A stretch of 64,000 nt of DNA from Rotaria sordida (lineage: Eukaryota; Rotifera; Eurotatoria; Philodinida; Philodinidae), in contig CAJNOL010000130.1 of assembly GCA_905250125.1 (NCBI GenBank), positions 177,481 to 241,480 of the forward strand, read 5' to 3'. Both the position numbers and the translations under genes were made by a program. This document shows, one piece after another, positions 13,901 through 25,391 of the stretch. Each line of letters begins with the position of its first letter. The stretch's first letter is position 1. The notes under the pieces are model-generated. The model saw only the letters and a list, made by a program, of their open reading frames with translations. It did no database searches and was not told the origin of the DNA.

Positions 13901-16900
13901 ATATAGCATTATTTCTAATAGAAATATTTTCATTATGAGTAAAATTAAGTAATATATCCAAACATTTTTCACGTATTATTATTCGACGACAAATAAGTTT
14001 ATGTAATATATTCATGCCCAGATTCGAATGATTCTTTAATGAAATAAAGATTAATTTTATTTCAAAAAAAAAAAAAAACAACAGTTTCTTTTACTTCATC
14101 TTGACAATATTGTTTGAGTATAAATAAAGCATTATCTGTAATTAATGGTGCACTTATAAATAAACGAGAAAATAGACTAAGCAAAAAAAGATTATTTTCA
14201 AACAAAAAAATCATAGAATTATTCATATTTTATTTACTCATCACATTTTTCTTGTAAACATTCAAGTAATCGACATAATATATTATCATATTTGATAAAA
14301 TCTTTTTTTTTATTCGATATTAAATAGCCATTAGCATAAACATATTCTTGATAAACCCATGCAAATACAAGATCATATCGTTTATATACATCAGCAAAAA
14401 TATAATCTTCATAAACTAATATTAAAATTTATTTAATTGAGATAAAAAAAAAAATCAAATTATATAAATCTTACTATTATGAAAACTTCCTTCGAATAAA
14501 CAAACTAATGAAGTCATCATTTTTTGTCGTATATGTTCAACATGAGCTCTTTCACAGATATCTAATTTGAAATAATTATATCGATATACTATAAACAAGA
14601 ACAAACCTTCAGCATGTAGCATTCGATGAAATGAATCAAGTGACATACGTTGCATTTCATCATATTCAAATGATTTAATTGTATTAGATAATTTAAATGA
14701 TTTCATTTTTTTCTGTTGAATATTTGGAATCTTTATCACGTCTGTAGATGTTGATAAAATTGCTTTAGTCGATGTTAAATGTGTTTTATTATCAAAAGCA
14801 GACGAGATTACAAATAATGGATCATCATTTTGAACATCGGTTACATTCGATGTAACTTTTTCTTCTACAATGTTATTATCCATATGTGGTTTAACATACT
14901 AAAATAAAATTTTAATATAATAGTTTTTGTGAAACATGGTCCAAAAAGGAGTATTGAAGTATATAGGGTACAAACTTGCCCTCACCCTCCCGTTGCAGAC
15001 CGTGGCAATTAGAGCTCGGGTTCAAAACTTTTGATCCGATCGAACCGTACTTTGATACTTTCAATGAAATTTTCTAATCGGAATAGAATAGACGTTCCGA
15101 AGATATGACATAGTTTTTTTTGCGGTTTATTGTGTTTGGTGATTAGTGCACCCTATACATTTCTCAAAGAAGTCGTCTAAGAAATATATAGGATAAAGCC
15201 TATCGAGTTAAAAATCTTCGGATCGAACCCGATCGGCTCTATTGGCAATTCTCTCATCAAGGGTACGAATAAAAGCTATATCGTCTTTCACATTTCAATT
15301 CTATAGGAATTATGCTAATAGCTTGTTTTGGTTTTGTTGTTATTACTTGCTTAGATGTTATAGGTTGATAACCAGCTGCTGTTAATTGTGCACAAAGTAA
15401 ACGAGCTAAATGTTCAATTTGAGTTGGAGTACCAGCTTCTACTATAGATGTATAACTTGATTGAAATGACGGTGGTATTTTTTCTGGTAATAAATGCATT
15501 GATACAATGACTAAATCAACAACATTTTCAATAGATAATTTTGTCATAAGATCAGCAATTGTTAAATCAATTAGTTTAGCATGTTGAAGATGAGATTGTA
15601 TATTTAAATTATTTATATCATCCTATTAATCATGAGAACAAAAATTAATATAAGAAAAACAAAAAATCATATAGTTGACATACATTAATATTTTTCATTT
15701 TTTTAATATTTTTATTTGTATTTGAAATTAACTTTCGTTTTGATTCTGTTATTACTTTAGGTAAATATTTAAGAATCTATGATAAAGAATTTAATAAAAC
15801 AAAACAAAACAAAAGAATACAAACTATACCTCTTCTTGTGTAGCACCAAGATCAGTAAGTAAAGTTGTAATTTGTGATTGTATATTACATGAAATTGAAT
15901 ATTTGAGAAGATTAAGGAATTTTAATTTGATTATATTACGTAAATTAGTAACTTGAGAATCAATGAAAATTGAAGATAAATTAACTTAAATATTAGAAAA
16001 TAAAAAAAGATTAAACTATTAAATAAATAATTACCATTTAATACTTGAAATGTTTGTATAATTCGACTTATATAGTTTGATCTTTGTCGAACAATATTAG
16101 TTATGGCTTCGATAGCTGCAATTAAATTGACACTGAAATAATGAATTAATGAAAATAAAAAGGAAATAATTCATTATACCTAGATATATTTTGAGAAATA
16201 ATAAATTCAAGTAATTTTTCTATCATTTCTTTTTCTTCTTGTTCTAATTTAATTCGTGATAAAATTTTATGATCATTTTGTAATAAATTTATTGAAAAAT
16301 CTTTTTCATATCGTGATAAAGTAAGTGCTAACATTTCAATAAATTTAATAACTACTGTACAAAGTCTAAAAAAAAAAAAGAATGTTTATATAAAATAAAT
16401 TATTTAGAAAATAAAAAATATTCAAATAACTAACCGATCATCATCTAAATTAAGCATAGATATAATTTGATTTTTTATATTAGTCATACATTGCCACATA
16501 TTATGTATATTTTCATCGATTAATTGACATTTTACTAACCACTAAAATAGAAGAATGATATATCATTAAGAAATTTAAATTTATTCTTACTGTTAAAGTC
16601 GATTGATAAATTGAAATCATACTAAGAATAAGTTTTTTTTGTACAAATATATTCTCATCATTAAGTAACAAATGAAGACTATCAATTACTTTAATAATAA
16701 GTTTTGAATCATATTGACTAAAAAATAATAAAAATTAAATTTCTATAATGAATAAAATAATTTTATTTTAACTAACCAAACTTCTTCAATAAATGATATT
16801 ATTGTTTTTTTTACTTCTGAACTTTTATCTGTTTGAAAATTTAATACTTCCTAAATAATAAGAAAAATAAATCGTTAAAAATTTTCTTTTGTTATTTTTA

Positions 16901-18294
16901 ATATATACTTCAAGAAAATGATTAAGTAAACTCGGATCTTTTCGTAAAATAAGTTCTTGTATATGTCGAAGATGTTGAACTCGGATACTATCTTTTCCAT
17001 AAAGTAATGCTTGATTAAGTAGATCAACAATCTTTAAAAAATAAATAAATAATTACATTTAACAATCATTTTGAATACAAATATGAACAAAATTTTTGCA
17101 AATGATTTTCGTCGAAGATTGAATTGTAAATGTAATCAATCGATAAAAATTCGAAGTAGTTCATTTTGACTAGTTGAAATCAATGTTTTATTTAGATTCT
17201 CAGACATGATTATTCCCTCACGCTGGATTAGATAGGCAACGATGACAGTGATCATCGATGCATTGGTCTAGATATGAATGTGTAGAACAACTATGAACAC
17301 ATGATAAAACTACAGTGATCTTAGATTCATGCCAACTTTTTCAGTTGCGAAGGTCTATTTTGAAATAGTTGAATTTTATAAAATATGACTGAAACGTGAA
17401 AACAGATATAAAATTCAGCCTTTTTCTTAAAATAGCCTCTCCAATCGAAATCAATTCAAGACCACCATAATTTTATCATGTAGTCACCGTTAGCCTATAC
17501 GTACATGTTTAGACCAGTACATAACTGCTCGTGTAAGACCATTACATTCCGATGCTGGATAACACATTGTCAATTAGGGAGCTACAGATCCATGAAAACA
17601 TGGACTCGGTCAGATTCAAATCCGTGATTTTTTTCCAATAATAACTAACATTCTTCGTGACGATGAACAAGTAAAGAATTCGGGTTTTAACTATTTATTT
17701 GCTATTCTCAGAAAAGAAAAAAACTCGACATACAGTTATATCTTGTTGCAGTATTTCTCATCTGGAAATCAGCAGATCCACAAAAAATAAAAGGTTGGAT
17801 CACCTACGTTCAGATCTGAAAGAACTCGCGCACTTAATATTTCCCAAACAATCATTATCTTTTAGATAAGATCAAAAATAATTGAATTTACATAAACAGA
17901 AAGATAAGTAAGTTACGTTTTTTTCTAATTAGAACTTTTTAAAAAGTAAATTATCTCCACAGTTAATAGGGACAGTTTTTGATAAATTCTTTATCATGAA
18001 AGAAATGTAGTGAATTTATTGAGTGTCAAATACTACATATAAAAAATAATTAGTAGTTCTAAGAATTTTAGTAACCGGAATGAAGTTCCTAATCTTGTCT
18101 GTCTGTCTTCTATGAACTTATTATTATAGCATTTCAGACGGACAATTAATTCCTTTATATGATTGTTACAATAATATAAATTAATTGAAAATTAACTACT
18201 TCAAATACAACTCAAATTTTAATGAAAATCGTCTGAAGAATTTTTGAAAATTATATAAAAATGTAATTACCTTTTCTTGTATATTATCTGACAT
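10915..18294 (-). CDS. SYMPK: Symplekin, mRNA 3'-end processing scaffold
   Basis: Symplekin is the HEAT-repeat scaffold of the cleavage/polyadenylation and histone 3'-end machinery; it holds CPSF73/CPSF100 and CstF64. Exon 1 (18271-18294) encodes only MSDNIQEK. Exon 2 continues [15 protein letters not shown] and [16 protein letters not shown], as in human symplekin. Diagnostic stretches follow: [20 protein letters not shown] with [14 protein letters not shown], then [19 protein letters not shown] and [11 protein letters not shown], and in the C-terminal domain [18 protein letters not shown] and [12 protein letters not shown]. It ends soon after ([11 protein letters not shown]), so the long Pro/Ser-rich tail of vertebrates is absent. 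Most introns are short, but four are 370-1240 nt and hold probable insertions (about 11236-11818, 13062-13846, 14889-15297, 17034-18270). Confidence 0.94.
11236..11818. other. Long symplekin intron
   Basis: About 580 bases without coding signal, far longer than the typical 50-nt introns here. Two similar short motifs (CTCAATCATGATGA near 11526 and GAGTCATGATGACC near 11605) face each other as an imperfect inverted pair. I cannot assign it to an element family. Confidence 0.35.
13062..13846. other. Long symplekin intron with an unassigned insertion
   Basis: About 780 bases. The central 13090-13690 is less AT-rich than normal introns and has phrases such as TTCATATCTCTCCGAAATAC, which looks like dispersed repeat DNA. 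No terminal inverted repeats, transposase or palindrome were found by eye. Short ORFs here carry no recognisable domain and are not called. Confidence 0.35.
14925..15255. repeat. Repeat-like insertion in a symplekin intron, with a relative near 40.45-40.53 kb
   Basis: This segment is richer in GC than its surroundings. It begins GTGAAACATGGTCCAAAAAG, followed by GAAGTATATAGGGTA. The reverse complement of 40440-40530 has nearly the same order of motifs (GTGAAAAACAATCTAAAAGG, then GAAGTATATGGGGTAGAA), so the two look like copies of one dispersed family. No ORF or TIR is visible. Confidence 0.4.
17218..17575. repeat. Fold-back (palindromic) element in symplekin intron 1
   Basis: The left half (GGTCTAGATATGAATGTGTA near 17271, then ACACATGATAAAACTACAGT) reappears in reverse complement in the right half (GGTCTAAACATGTACGTATA, then CTACATGATAAAATTATGGT). 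Arms are about 150-170 bp and meet near 17400 with almost no spacer. Divergence between arms is clear, so the copy is not recent. No coding capacity; MITE-like. Confidence 0.6.
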
Positions 18295-18365
18295 GATTTA
18301 TTGTCAGATTCTTTTATCATAATCTAAAAAAAAACAAAAACAAAAATAAAAATTTTCTTTTTCTT

Positions 18366-18815
18366 TTAAGTTTCTATTGCAGTAAATTCTTCTTGATCAT
18401 AACGTAATTCTTCTAAAATTTCATTAATATTATCAATAAGTTTAATTAATTTTTGATTAATTTCTTCGAATTGTTCATTTTTCTTTTCAATTTTTGCAAC
18501 AAATAAATCATTTGTTAATTGAAGTTTTTGTTGTTCATAACCTTGTAATTGTTCTATATGTTTAAAAATATTTTTATTATTTTCCAGACGTTTTTTTATA
18601 AGTAAGATTTCTTCTGATATTCTTCCAAATATAACTGTTATATCAGAAAGAAAAGTTTGAAATGCTGGAAAATTATGTGTATTTAAAAACATTAATTGTG
18701 CATCATAAAGACGTTGATAAGTTAGACAACGTTGAGATTGAAGACGAAATAATGTTGGTAGAAGTTCATTCATCTTACATTCATTTATATTGATATCATC
18801 TTCAATTTTCTCCAT
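18366..18815 (-). CDS. REX1 domain-containing protein (REX1BD-like), 149 aa
   Basis: A single-exon, mostly helical protein. It resembles the REX1/REX1B family (human REX1BD, Chlamydomonas Rex1B linked to DNA excision repair). Shared features are an N-terminal LPTLFRLQSQRCLTYQRLYDA helix, a FPAFQTFLSDITVIFGRISEEI segment, a long coiled coil (EQLQGYEQQKLQLTNDL), and an end with LIDNINEILEELRYDQEEF. Family members place an LNE-x4-FRYE type motif at the same spot. The molecular role is not well established. It sits 71 bp from the symplekin start and 92 bp from the CWC15 stop, all on one strand, so the three are very tightly packed. Assignment rests on remembered family pattern only. Confidence 0.68.
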   Translation of the reverse strand: MEKIEDDININECKMNELLPTLFRLQSQRCLTYQRLYDAQLMFLNTHNFPAFQTFLSDITVIFGRISEEILLIKKRLENNKNIFKHIEQLQGYEQQKLQLTNDLFVAKIEKKNEQFEEINQKLIKLIDNINEILEELRYDQEEFTAIET

Positions 18816-18907
18816 CTAGAACAAGAAAGAAACACAATCATATCGAAGAAATTTGATTTTGTTATTAATATACAACGACAAAAAAAAAAGAAGAAAATAA
18901 TAAATGT

Positions 18908-19814
18908 TTATTTAATATATTTATCCATAAAACGTCGATGAAAATCACTACGTAAACTATCATTAACAAATTGTGCAACACGTTTTTCACCTGAAAAACC
19001 ATCAGCTTTAGCACAATTTTTAAAAACAACATCATCATCCCAACGACGTTTAACACGAAATTCAGTATTTGCTGGTTGTGTTGAAGCTTTTGGTCCTGGA
19101 TTTAATAATGGATTACCTTTAAGAATATTTTCTGTACGAATTTTTTCTTCTTCTAAACGTTTTTGTTGTTCAACTCGTGCTGCTTCAGCTGCACGTTCTT
19201 TTTTTATACGAGCTAATTCAGCCATAAGTTCAGCTGTATCATCTTCATCATCATCATCGTCATCATCATCATCATTATCATCTTCATTACTTATTGAACG
19301 ATTTTGTTGTATATTCTTATTAAATTTTGATTGATGATGTGATGTTACTTCTTCATCTGATGATGATTCATCAAGAGGATCACTAAAAGAAAAATAAATT
19401 TTATTCATATTTAATTGTTTATTTTTTTACATACTCAGCATCAATATTTGTTTCTGTATGAGTTATTGCAGGTTTAGATCGACTACTTGTTGTTCCACCA
19501 GATGTAATACGTTTTGTATCAGATGAAGATCGTTGTGATTGTTGTTTATCACGAACATTTCGTTCACGTTCTTCAAGTTCTCGACGTATACCTTCACGAT
19601 CTTTTGATCGTAATTCTTCTTGTGTATGTTGACCTTTTTCACGATATTTTAATGTTTTATTTGCTGGCATATCTCGTGCTGAATATTGTTTTGACATGCC
19701 ACTAAGATTTGCTTCACCTCGGGAAGTACCACCGACTAGAAAAAAAGAAAATTTTATTTTCTTTAAATTAATACAAAAAAATTTACTGGCTGGTTGAAAT
19801 GCATTTGTCGCCAT
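18908..19814 (-). CDS. CWC15: CWC15 spliceosome-associated protein
   Basis: CWC15 (Cwf15) belongs to the Prp19/NTC-related part of the activated spliceosome. Three exons on the minus strand give about 220 aa, close to the 229 aa of the human protein. Landmarks: [19 protein letters not shown] near the N-terminus, [15 protein letters not shown], a long acidic Asp tract, [25 protein letters not shown], and the very conserved C-terminus [16 protein letters not shown] followed by [12 protein letters not shown]. Introns are about 50 nt (near 19735-19786 and 19383-19435). The Asp-rich tract is encoded by a (GAT)n-like run that may vary in length. Confidence 0.95.
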
Positions 19815-20338
19815 AGTTCAAAATAACAAAAAATCTAAAAGATAAATTGAAGATATTTAATTCTACTAAATATTTATCTAAGTTATTTATCTTTTGTATA
19901 AACTTTCAATAAAATACATATTTCTAGTTAATAAAATAACATTTGGATATGTTTTTTTTTTTTGTTAAGTATAAACTATTCACACAATGAAATTGTATAT
20001 ATATGTTGTGTATTGGAACTAAGTTACACCATTCTATATAAACACAAATGATTGCTTGGAGAACTTGATATCCAATTAAAGATAATTTCTTCAGATTCGT
20101 TCGAAACTAAATTTGTATTAATTAAAAAAGTAAAATCGAATAAATTTAATTTATATATAAAATAAAAGTTTTTATTTGCCTATTTGAATAAATTTTAGAG
20201 GTCACCACATATAAGAATGAACATGAATGGCTATAATAACCATGCATACATAATAAGATGCTTTTGAATGATTTGAGATAGGAAAAAGTATCTTTTAAAT
20301 TATCCAAAGTTTTTTCGTTTTTATTATTATTTTAGATA
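19815..20338. promoter_or_regulatory. Divergent promoter region between CWC15 and the Neuralized-type ligase
   Basis: The 524 bases between two head-to-head start codons must carry promoters for both genes. The sequence is extremely AT-rich with T and A homopolymers. I do not see a convincing TATA box or other named element. Confidence 0.45.
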
Positions 20339-22413
20339 ATGGCACAAGTAGCTACAACAAATAATGATCTTACAACTCCATCATTTTGTTTTCATAATGC
20401 AACATTCGGACAAAATATACGATTAGAAAATAATGCATCAAAAGCGGTTCGACATACATCTTTTGATCATGGTATTCTCAGTTTTTTTTTGATTGTTTTA
20501 ATTTTTAATATTTCTTTTTTTTTCTCGATTTTAGGTATTACATTTTCAGATAAACCAGTTAATATTAATGAACGTATACATTTAAGAATTGTTGAAGTTG
20601 ATGAAACTCGTCAATGGTGTGGTTCATTAGCTATAGGTAAAAAAAAAAATAAGATCATAGAAATAGAAAGAAAAATTTTACAAAAAAAACATTTCTTTTA
20701 GGATTTACTCAAGTTGATCCAAATACAATTAGACAAGAAGATTTACCTAAATCAGCGTTGCCAAGTCTTAGTACAACTAATAAATATTCTTATGTAAAAC
20801 GTCTTTATGAAACATTAACAAAACAACTTTGTATTATTTTTTATTATAATCCCGAGTATGTGATTAATAACTTTTTTTTTTATTATTATTATTATTTCAT
20901 TCATTTAGTGGAGCTTATTTTATTCTTGATGGAAAAGAACAAGACATATCCAGAAATATTGATATCAAAAAACCTCTATGGGCAGTTATTGATATATATG
21001 GCAATGTGAAAGGTAATCAATGAAATAATTATATTCTCTTATTAGATATTAAATTTTATTTGACATTTCTAATTGTTGTTTTCATTAAAATAAAAAAAGA
21101 CATTTTTCTTTTTCATGAATCGAAAATTGCAAAGTGTATCATTCTCAATTAATCTTTAGAGATGAATTGTTTATAATTTATTAAATTTTACTTAAATAAC
21201 TGAACATATGTTCTAATCGCATTTAGTAAATTCCAATTGAACTGGAAGAGTTCAGAAATTTAATCTTATCTAAAGAATATTCCGGCTGAATAAGATTTTA
21301 AAAAAAGTATTTTTCAGTTCATTTTTTGATGTGTATCAATAAGTTAACTTCAATGGTGAATAAAATTATTCATTCTTATTATTTCTCGTTATTTTCAAAT
21401 TACAAATAGTTTTTTGTTTTCTAGCCATCACTTTTACAATTCCACCTAAAACTACTGATGATGGCAAATCTTTATTTGCTAAATATCCTCAAAAACCAGA
21501 TAAATTACCAATTCGTTATTTTACTCAATTAAGATCTGAAAATTTTCAACCAGTTACATTTAGTAATGTTCATGGTCCTGAATTGGAATTATATTGTGAA
21601 TATAAAGTTGCATTACGTAAACGTAAGTTTTAAAATTTAGAAAATTAAATAAATTAATTTTTTTACATATTAGGTGTTCAAAAACTAGTCCGACCTTATT
21701 TATTTATTAATTTTCCTTTAGCACCTGGTGATGAACTTTATATACGTATTTTATCTATTGATCCAAACTATCGAACACCGTAAGTAATTCTGTTTTTTTT
21801 TGTTCTATGAATTATGTTTTATTTTTTTGTTATTTTAAAAAGAGGAATATTTGGTTTTACTAATGTTCGTCCATCAAAATTTGCTGATAAACTAGAAACT
21901 TTACCAGCAATAGATCCAGCAGCATTAGTCGATCGTAAAGAATATTGGCTTTTACGTGAAGAACCATTTGATGATACTCTAAGTGAATTAGATGAATATA
22001 GAATATTATTTGATAGAACAAGTGGTGAAATATTATTATGTCGTAATAATGATACAGTATCTCAACCACGTATATTAACATTTGCTGATCTTAATGAAAC
22101 ATTTTATCCATTTTTATTTTTAAATGGTCGTATAACAGCTCTATCTGTATTTGGTTTAATTGCACCAAATGTTCGATTAACTGAAACAAATCATAATATA
22201 AATTCAAACAATCGAACAGATAATGAGGTTGATGATGATGATTCTGATCGTTGTACGATTTGTTATGATGCTAAAGCAACTTGTGTACTTATACCATGTG
22301 GTCATATGATTTTTTGTACGAAATGTAAAGTTGATTATGAAATTAGATCAACAAAAACTTGTCCTAAATGTCGAGCAACCTACGAACAAGCTATTGAAGT
22401 TGAAGTCGATTAG
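20339..22413 (+). CDS. Neuralized-like E3 ubiquitin ligase (NHR domains plus C-terminal RING)
   Basis: Seven exons (about 20339-20470, 20536-20635, 20701-20853, 20910-21011, 21425-21620, 21675-21780, 21841-22413). The first NHR domain has the hallmark SFDHGITFSDKPV and WCGSLAIGFTQVDP. A second, more divergent NHR-like part covers PLAPGDELYIRILSID to NGRITALSVFGL. The C-terminus is a C3HC4 RING: CTICYDAKATCVLIPCGH, FCTKCK, CPKC. This domain order is that of Neuralized (Drosophila neur, vertebrate NEURL1), which ubiquitinates Notch ligands and drives their endocytosis. All eight zinc ligands are visible, so E3 activity is likely. A low-complexity DNEVDDDDSD linker precedes the RING. Which NEURL paralogue it matches best needs a tree. 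Confidence 0.9.
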
Positions 22414-22591
22414 AAGAATGTGCTCAATTTATTCTTTTTCTTTTCGTTTATTTTTTTTGTTAATTTATTATTTAGAAACTACTTTTTTTTTGCAATTTAT
22501 GTCTGTTCTTGATTTGAAAAGAAAACCAAAGCTCCTATCACTAGCAGAACATGTACAAATTTGAGCAACCAGTTTTTTTTAATTAAAAAGA

Positions 22592-22597
22592 AATAAA
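22592..22597 (+). terminator. Likely polyadenylation signal of the Neuralized-like gene
   Basis: An AATAAA hexamer lies about 180 bases after the stop codon, just before a small assembly gap. In AT-rich DNA such hexamers also occur by chance. Confidence 0.4.
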
Positions 22598-22625
22598 GAA
22601 ATTGTGTTTAAATATGAAATATAAT

Positions 22626-22635
22626 NNNNNNNNNN
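22626..22635. other. Assembly gap of 10 N
   Basis: Ten ambiguous bases mark a scaffold join or an unresolved short repeat. Confidence 0.99.
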
Positions 22636-23725
22636 AAAAAAAACCAATTCAATGTGTTTTTTTTAAATAAATTACTGGAAAATGAGATGAGTAATAAAAA
22701 TTGAAAAATTTTTTCTGCATACTCTCAAATCATTCATTTTACTTCAGTACCAAGTCATTCTATGAAAATATTTGCTGTATTCGATTTCTATTTTTCAACT
22801 ACGTTTCAAATTAAGTGACAAACCAAAACTGAAGTACATAAAACATCTATATGTATATACGCTTTATTTTTGACTTGACTTGCTCTGCCCATCCTCTATC
22901 ATTGTTTTTCTACAAATGTACATTGAAATTTCCAACGACGACATGATGAGAGGTAGTGAACGACGATTGATCATCTCACTTTCAGTTTGTATGCGCAGGA
23001 GAGTACATAGCCATTATTTGAATAGATTCTTCCAGATGTAGATCAATCACACAAATATCAGATGATGAACATGCAATTCTTGATATAGAAATATCAAGGC
23101 AAATCAATATTGGTAATAATATGATAGAGTTGTATTCATTTTACATGATTAATTTCAGTCCATTATAATTCTATGTTGACTTTTAACATAAATATGATAA
23201 TGATGTAATGTCATTGACCTAGCTCTCTATGAATATTTAAAATATGACAAAAAAGACATAACTTCATTTACTATGAAAAACGGTAAAAAAGATCCTGTTC
23301 ACTTAATTTGAGTGTCAAACGATAGATACTATTTATTTGGAATATCAATTAATCGTATACTTATAAATATGAAACACAATAAATTTATTAGACGACATAC
23401 ATAATCATTATGGACAAAAAGGTGATCTTCAGGTATAAAGAATGATTATGATAATGAAAATGTAAATAATTAATTTTAAAATAGAACGCTTTTTTTTTAA
23501 CCTTCAATAAAATAACATACATAGAGCGTAAGTTTTTACCTACGTCTTTTATCGAATTTTATTTTCAAGAAAAATGATTATTATGTCCGATATTGACGTT
23601 GATGTGTATAACGTATTTATTAAGATATTACTTAAGTTTTTCTTATCACTTATATTTTTGTTGAATCTAAAAAACAATAATCTCCTCTCTTACCGAACAA
23701 CAACAATATCTCTATATCTATATCC
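22636..23725. other. Spacer without visible gene
   Basis: About 1.1 kb of AT-rich DNA between the assembly gap and the first fold-back element. I find no ORF with family features, no RNA gene and no clear repeat ends. Confidence 0.4.
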
Positions 23726-24655
23726 ATATACTTAGGTCCAACCAAAAGTTTTAAGAATATTAAAGAGTAATATAAAGATAATGAGATATTTTTAATTTTA
23801 TTTTATCAAATGTTGAGAGTAGTTGCCATGATTATTTATATCAAGTTTAATCCTTTCTAAAAATCTACTAAAAGTTTTTTTTGACCTCTTTTTCTAAAAA
23901 AGTTTTAGCTACCTTGGAAACCACATAAGCTAATTATATTTCATTTATTTAATCACTTAAACTACATTCGATAGAATTAGTTAGCCAAAAATTATATGGT
24001 ATCAGGCCTGACGAATATATTGGGCATGACATTATACTGATGTCTTCTTCTGTCATAGAATTAATAACATTGGATGAGTATGAAGTTAACGATGATCGTC
24101 AGACAATTTCGTACATTTTGAATCTAATGTCCATGTTTGTTTCCATATTTCATTAACAAAAGGCTTCGGGCAATTTTTAATATAATAATTGTAATCTATA
24201 GTCTTGCCATTATCTACATCCAGGATTATTTGATTTAAATAATATATTAAACAAAGTTTTGGTTAAAATCTGTCTTCATGACCTACAGTCTTTGTCAATT
24301 CATCTTCAATAAGTCAGTTAGCATTCGATGACTTATGATTAACTTATCTAAAATAAATCGATATCACATCACTAGTAGTGCTAGAATACAACTGACATGT
24401 TCGAACAAAACCTCATTAAATTTTTAAAACAAATGAAATATAATTAGCTTATGTGGTTTCCAAGGTAGCTAAAACTTTTTAGAAAAAGAGGTCAAAAAAA
24501 AAACTTTTAGTAGATTGTTAGAAAGGATTAAACTTGATATAAATTATCATGGCAACTACTCTCAACGTTTGATAAAATTAAATTAAAAATATCTCATTAT
24601 CTTTATATTACTCTTTAATGTTCTTAGAACTTTTGGTTAGACCTAAGTATATATA
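23726..24655. repeat. Fold-back DNA element with ~230 bp terminal inverted repeats
   Basis: The left terminus (ATACTTAGGTCCAACCAAAA at 23729) is repeated in reverse at the right (ACTTTTGGTTAGACCTAAGT at 24629-24648). The arms stay collinear for over 200 bp, through TTGCCATGATTATTTATATC, AAGTTTAATCCTTTCTAA and CTACCTTGGAAACCACATAA, each mirrored on the other side with few differences. The unique centre (about 23960-24425) has no ORF. This is the layout of a MITE or foldback transposon. High identity between arms suggests it is young or kept homogeneous. Confidence 0.8.
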
Positions 24656-24757
24656 GTCACGCATTACTAACTGCGCAATAAACTTCGATTCAAGGTCAAG
24701 AAAAAAACGTTTTCTTAACTTTTATGAGAAAAGAAAAAAAGATAGATATTACTTTAT

Positions 24758-24960
24758 CCGGAAAGTTCGTGGAACTGATATACTATGAAATCTTATATTA
24801 ACAAGTACTGCATTTATTCAACGTAATGACCTTCACTAGCGATCCCACGTTGTCAACGAGCTACGTGTAGCTATTAGCAAAGGTCATTACATTGATTTAA
24901 TACAGCATTTGTTATCCTAAGATTTCATAGTATATGAGTTGCACGAACTTTCCGGACAAG
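24758..24960. mobile_element. Small fold-back MITE built from mariner 3' ends
   Basis: Both ends are TCCGGAAAGTTCGT plus AACT-type continuation in inverted orientation. Each arm of about 95 bp matches the last ~95 bp of the mariner element at 30.9-31.5 kb, including its TGCATTTATTCAACGTAATG stretch, which corresponds to the transposase C-terminus and stop region. The arms meet near 24860. It has no coding capacity and could only move with a transposase supplied in trans. Confidence 0.8.
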
Positions 24961-25391
24961 GTAATAATAGAGATTGAAGAAAACGAACAAGAACTATTCG
25001 ACCAAAGAAAAGAACGAAAGAAAAGACAGATACTATAAATCATATATGTATGAAACAAAAGATAGAGAACGAACATATATAGATAATACATATATCATTT
25101 TTTATGACACCTCTAACATATATGTTATAACAAGAATATTACTTACACTGGAAGTTTTAATTGAATGAATTGTTTTTTGTTTTCTTATACAGATCAGTCT
25201 GAATAAATTCCATTCATATTTTAAACGTCTCATAAAAGAGTATAATACTTTTGATAAAGTAAAGAATACTTCAAATAGTTAATGAAAAAGTTTGTCGATG
25301 ATGAAGATGAAATTACTAAATAAAACAAACTTTTTTTATTTATAAGTTACATTTCTAAATGAAAAGAACAAAAAGAAAAACATTCTTCTTT
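24961..25391. other. Spacer without visible gene
   Basis: About 430 bases next to the small MITE. It must include the 3'-UTR of the His-rich secreted protein gene. A 64-residue Lys-rich ORF here has no family feature. Confidence 0.35.

Noticed and set aside
17575-17640. tRNA- or SINE-like B-box word (AGATTCAAATCC) in symplekin intron 1
   Set aside because: No matching A box and no cloverleaf could be folded by eye; probably chance.
18865-19056. 63-residue minus-strand ORF
   Set aside because: Alternative frame over the CWC15 C-terminal exon.
21860-22081. 73-residue minus-strand ORF
   Set aside because: Antisense shadow of the last exon of the Neuralized-like gene.
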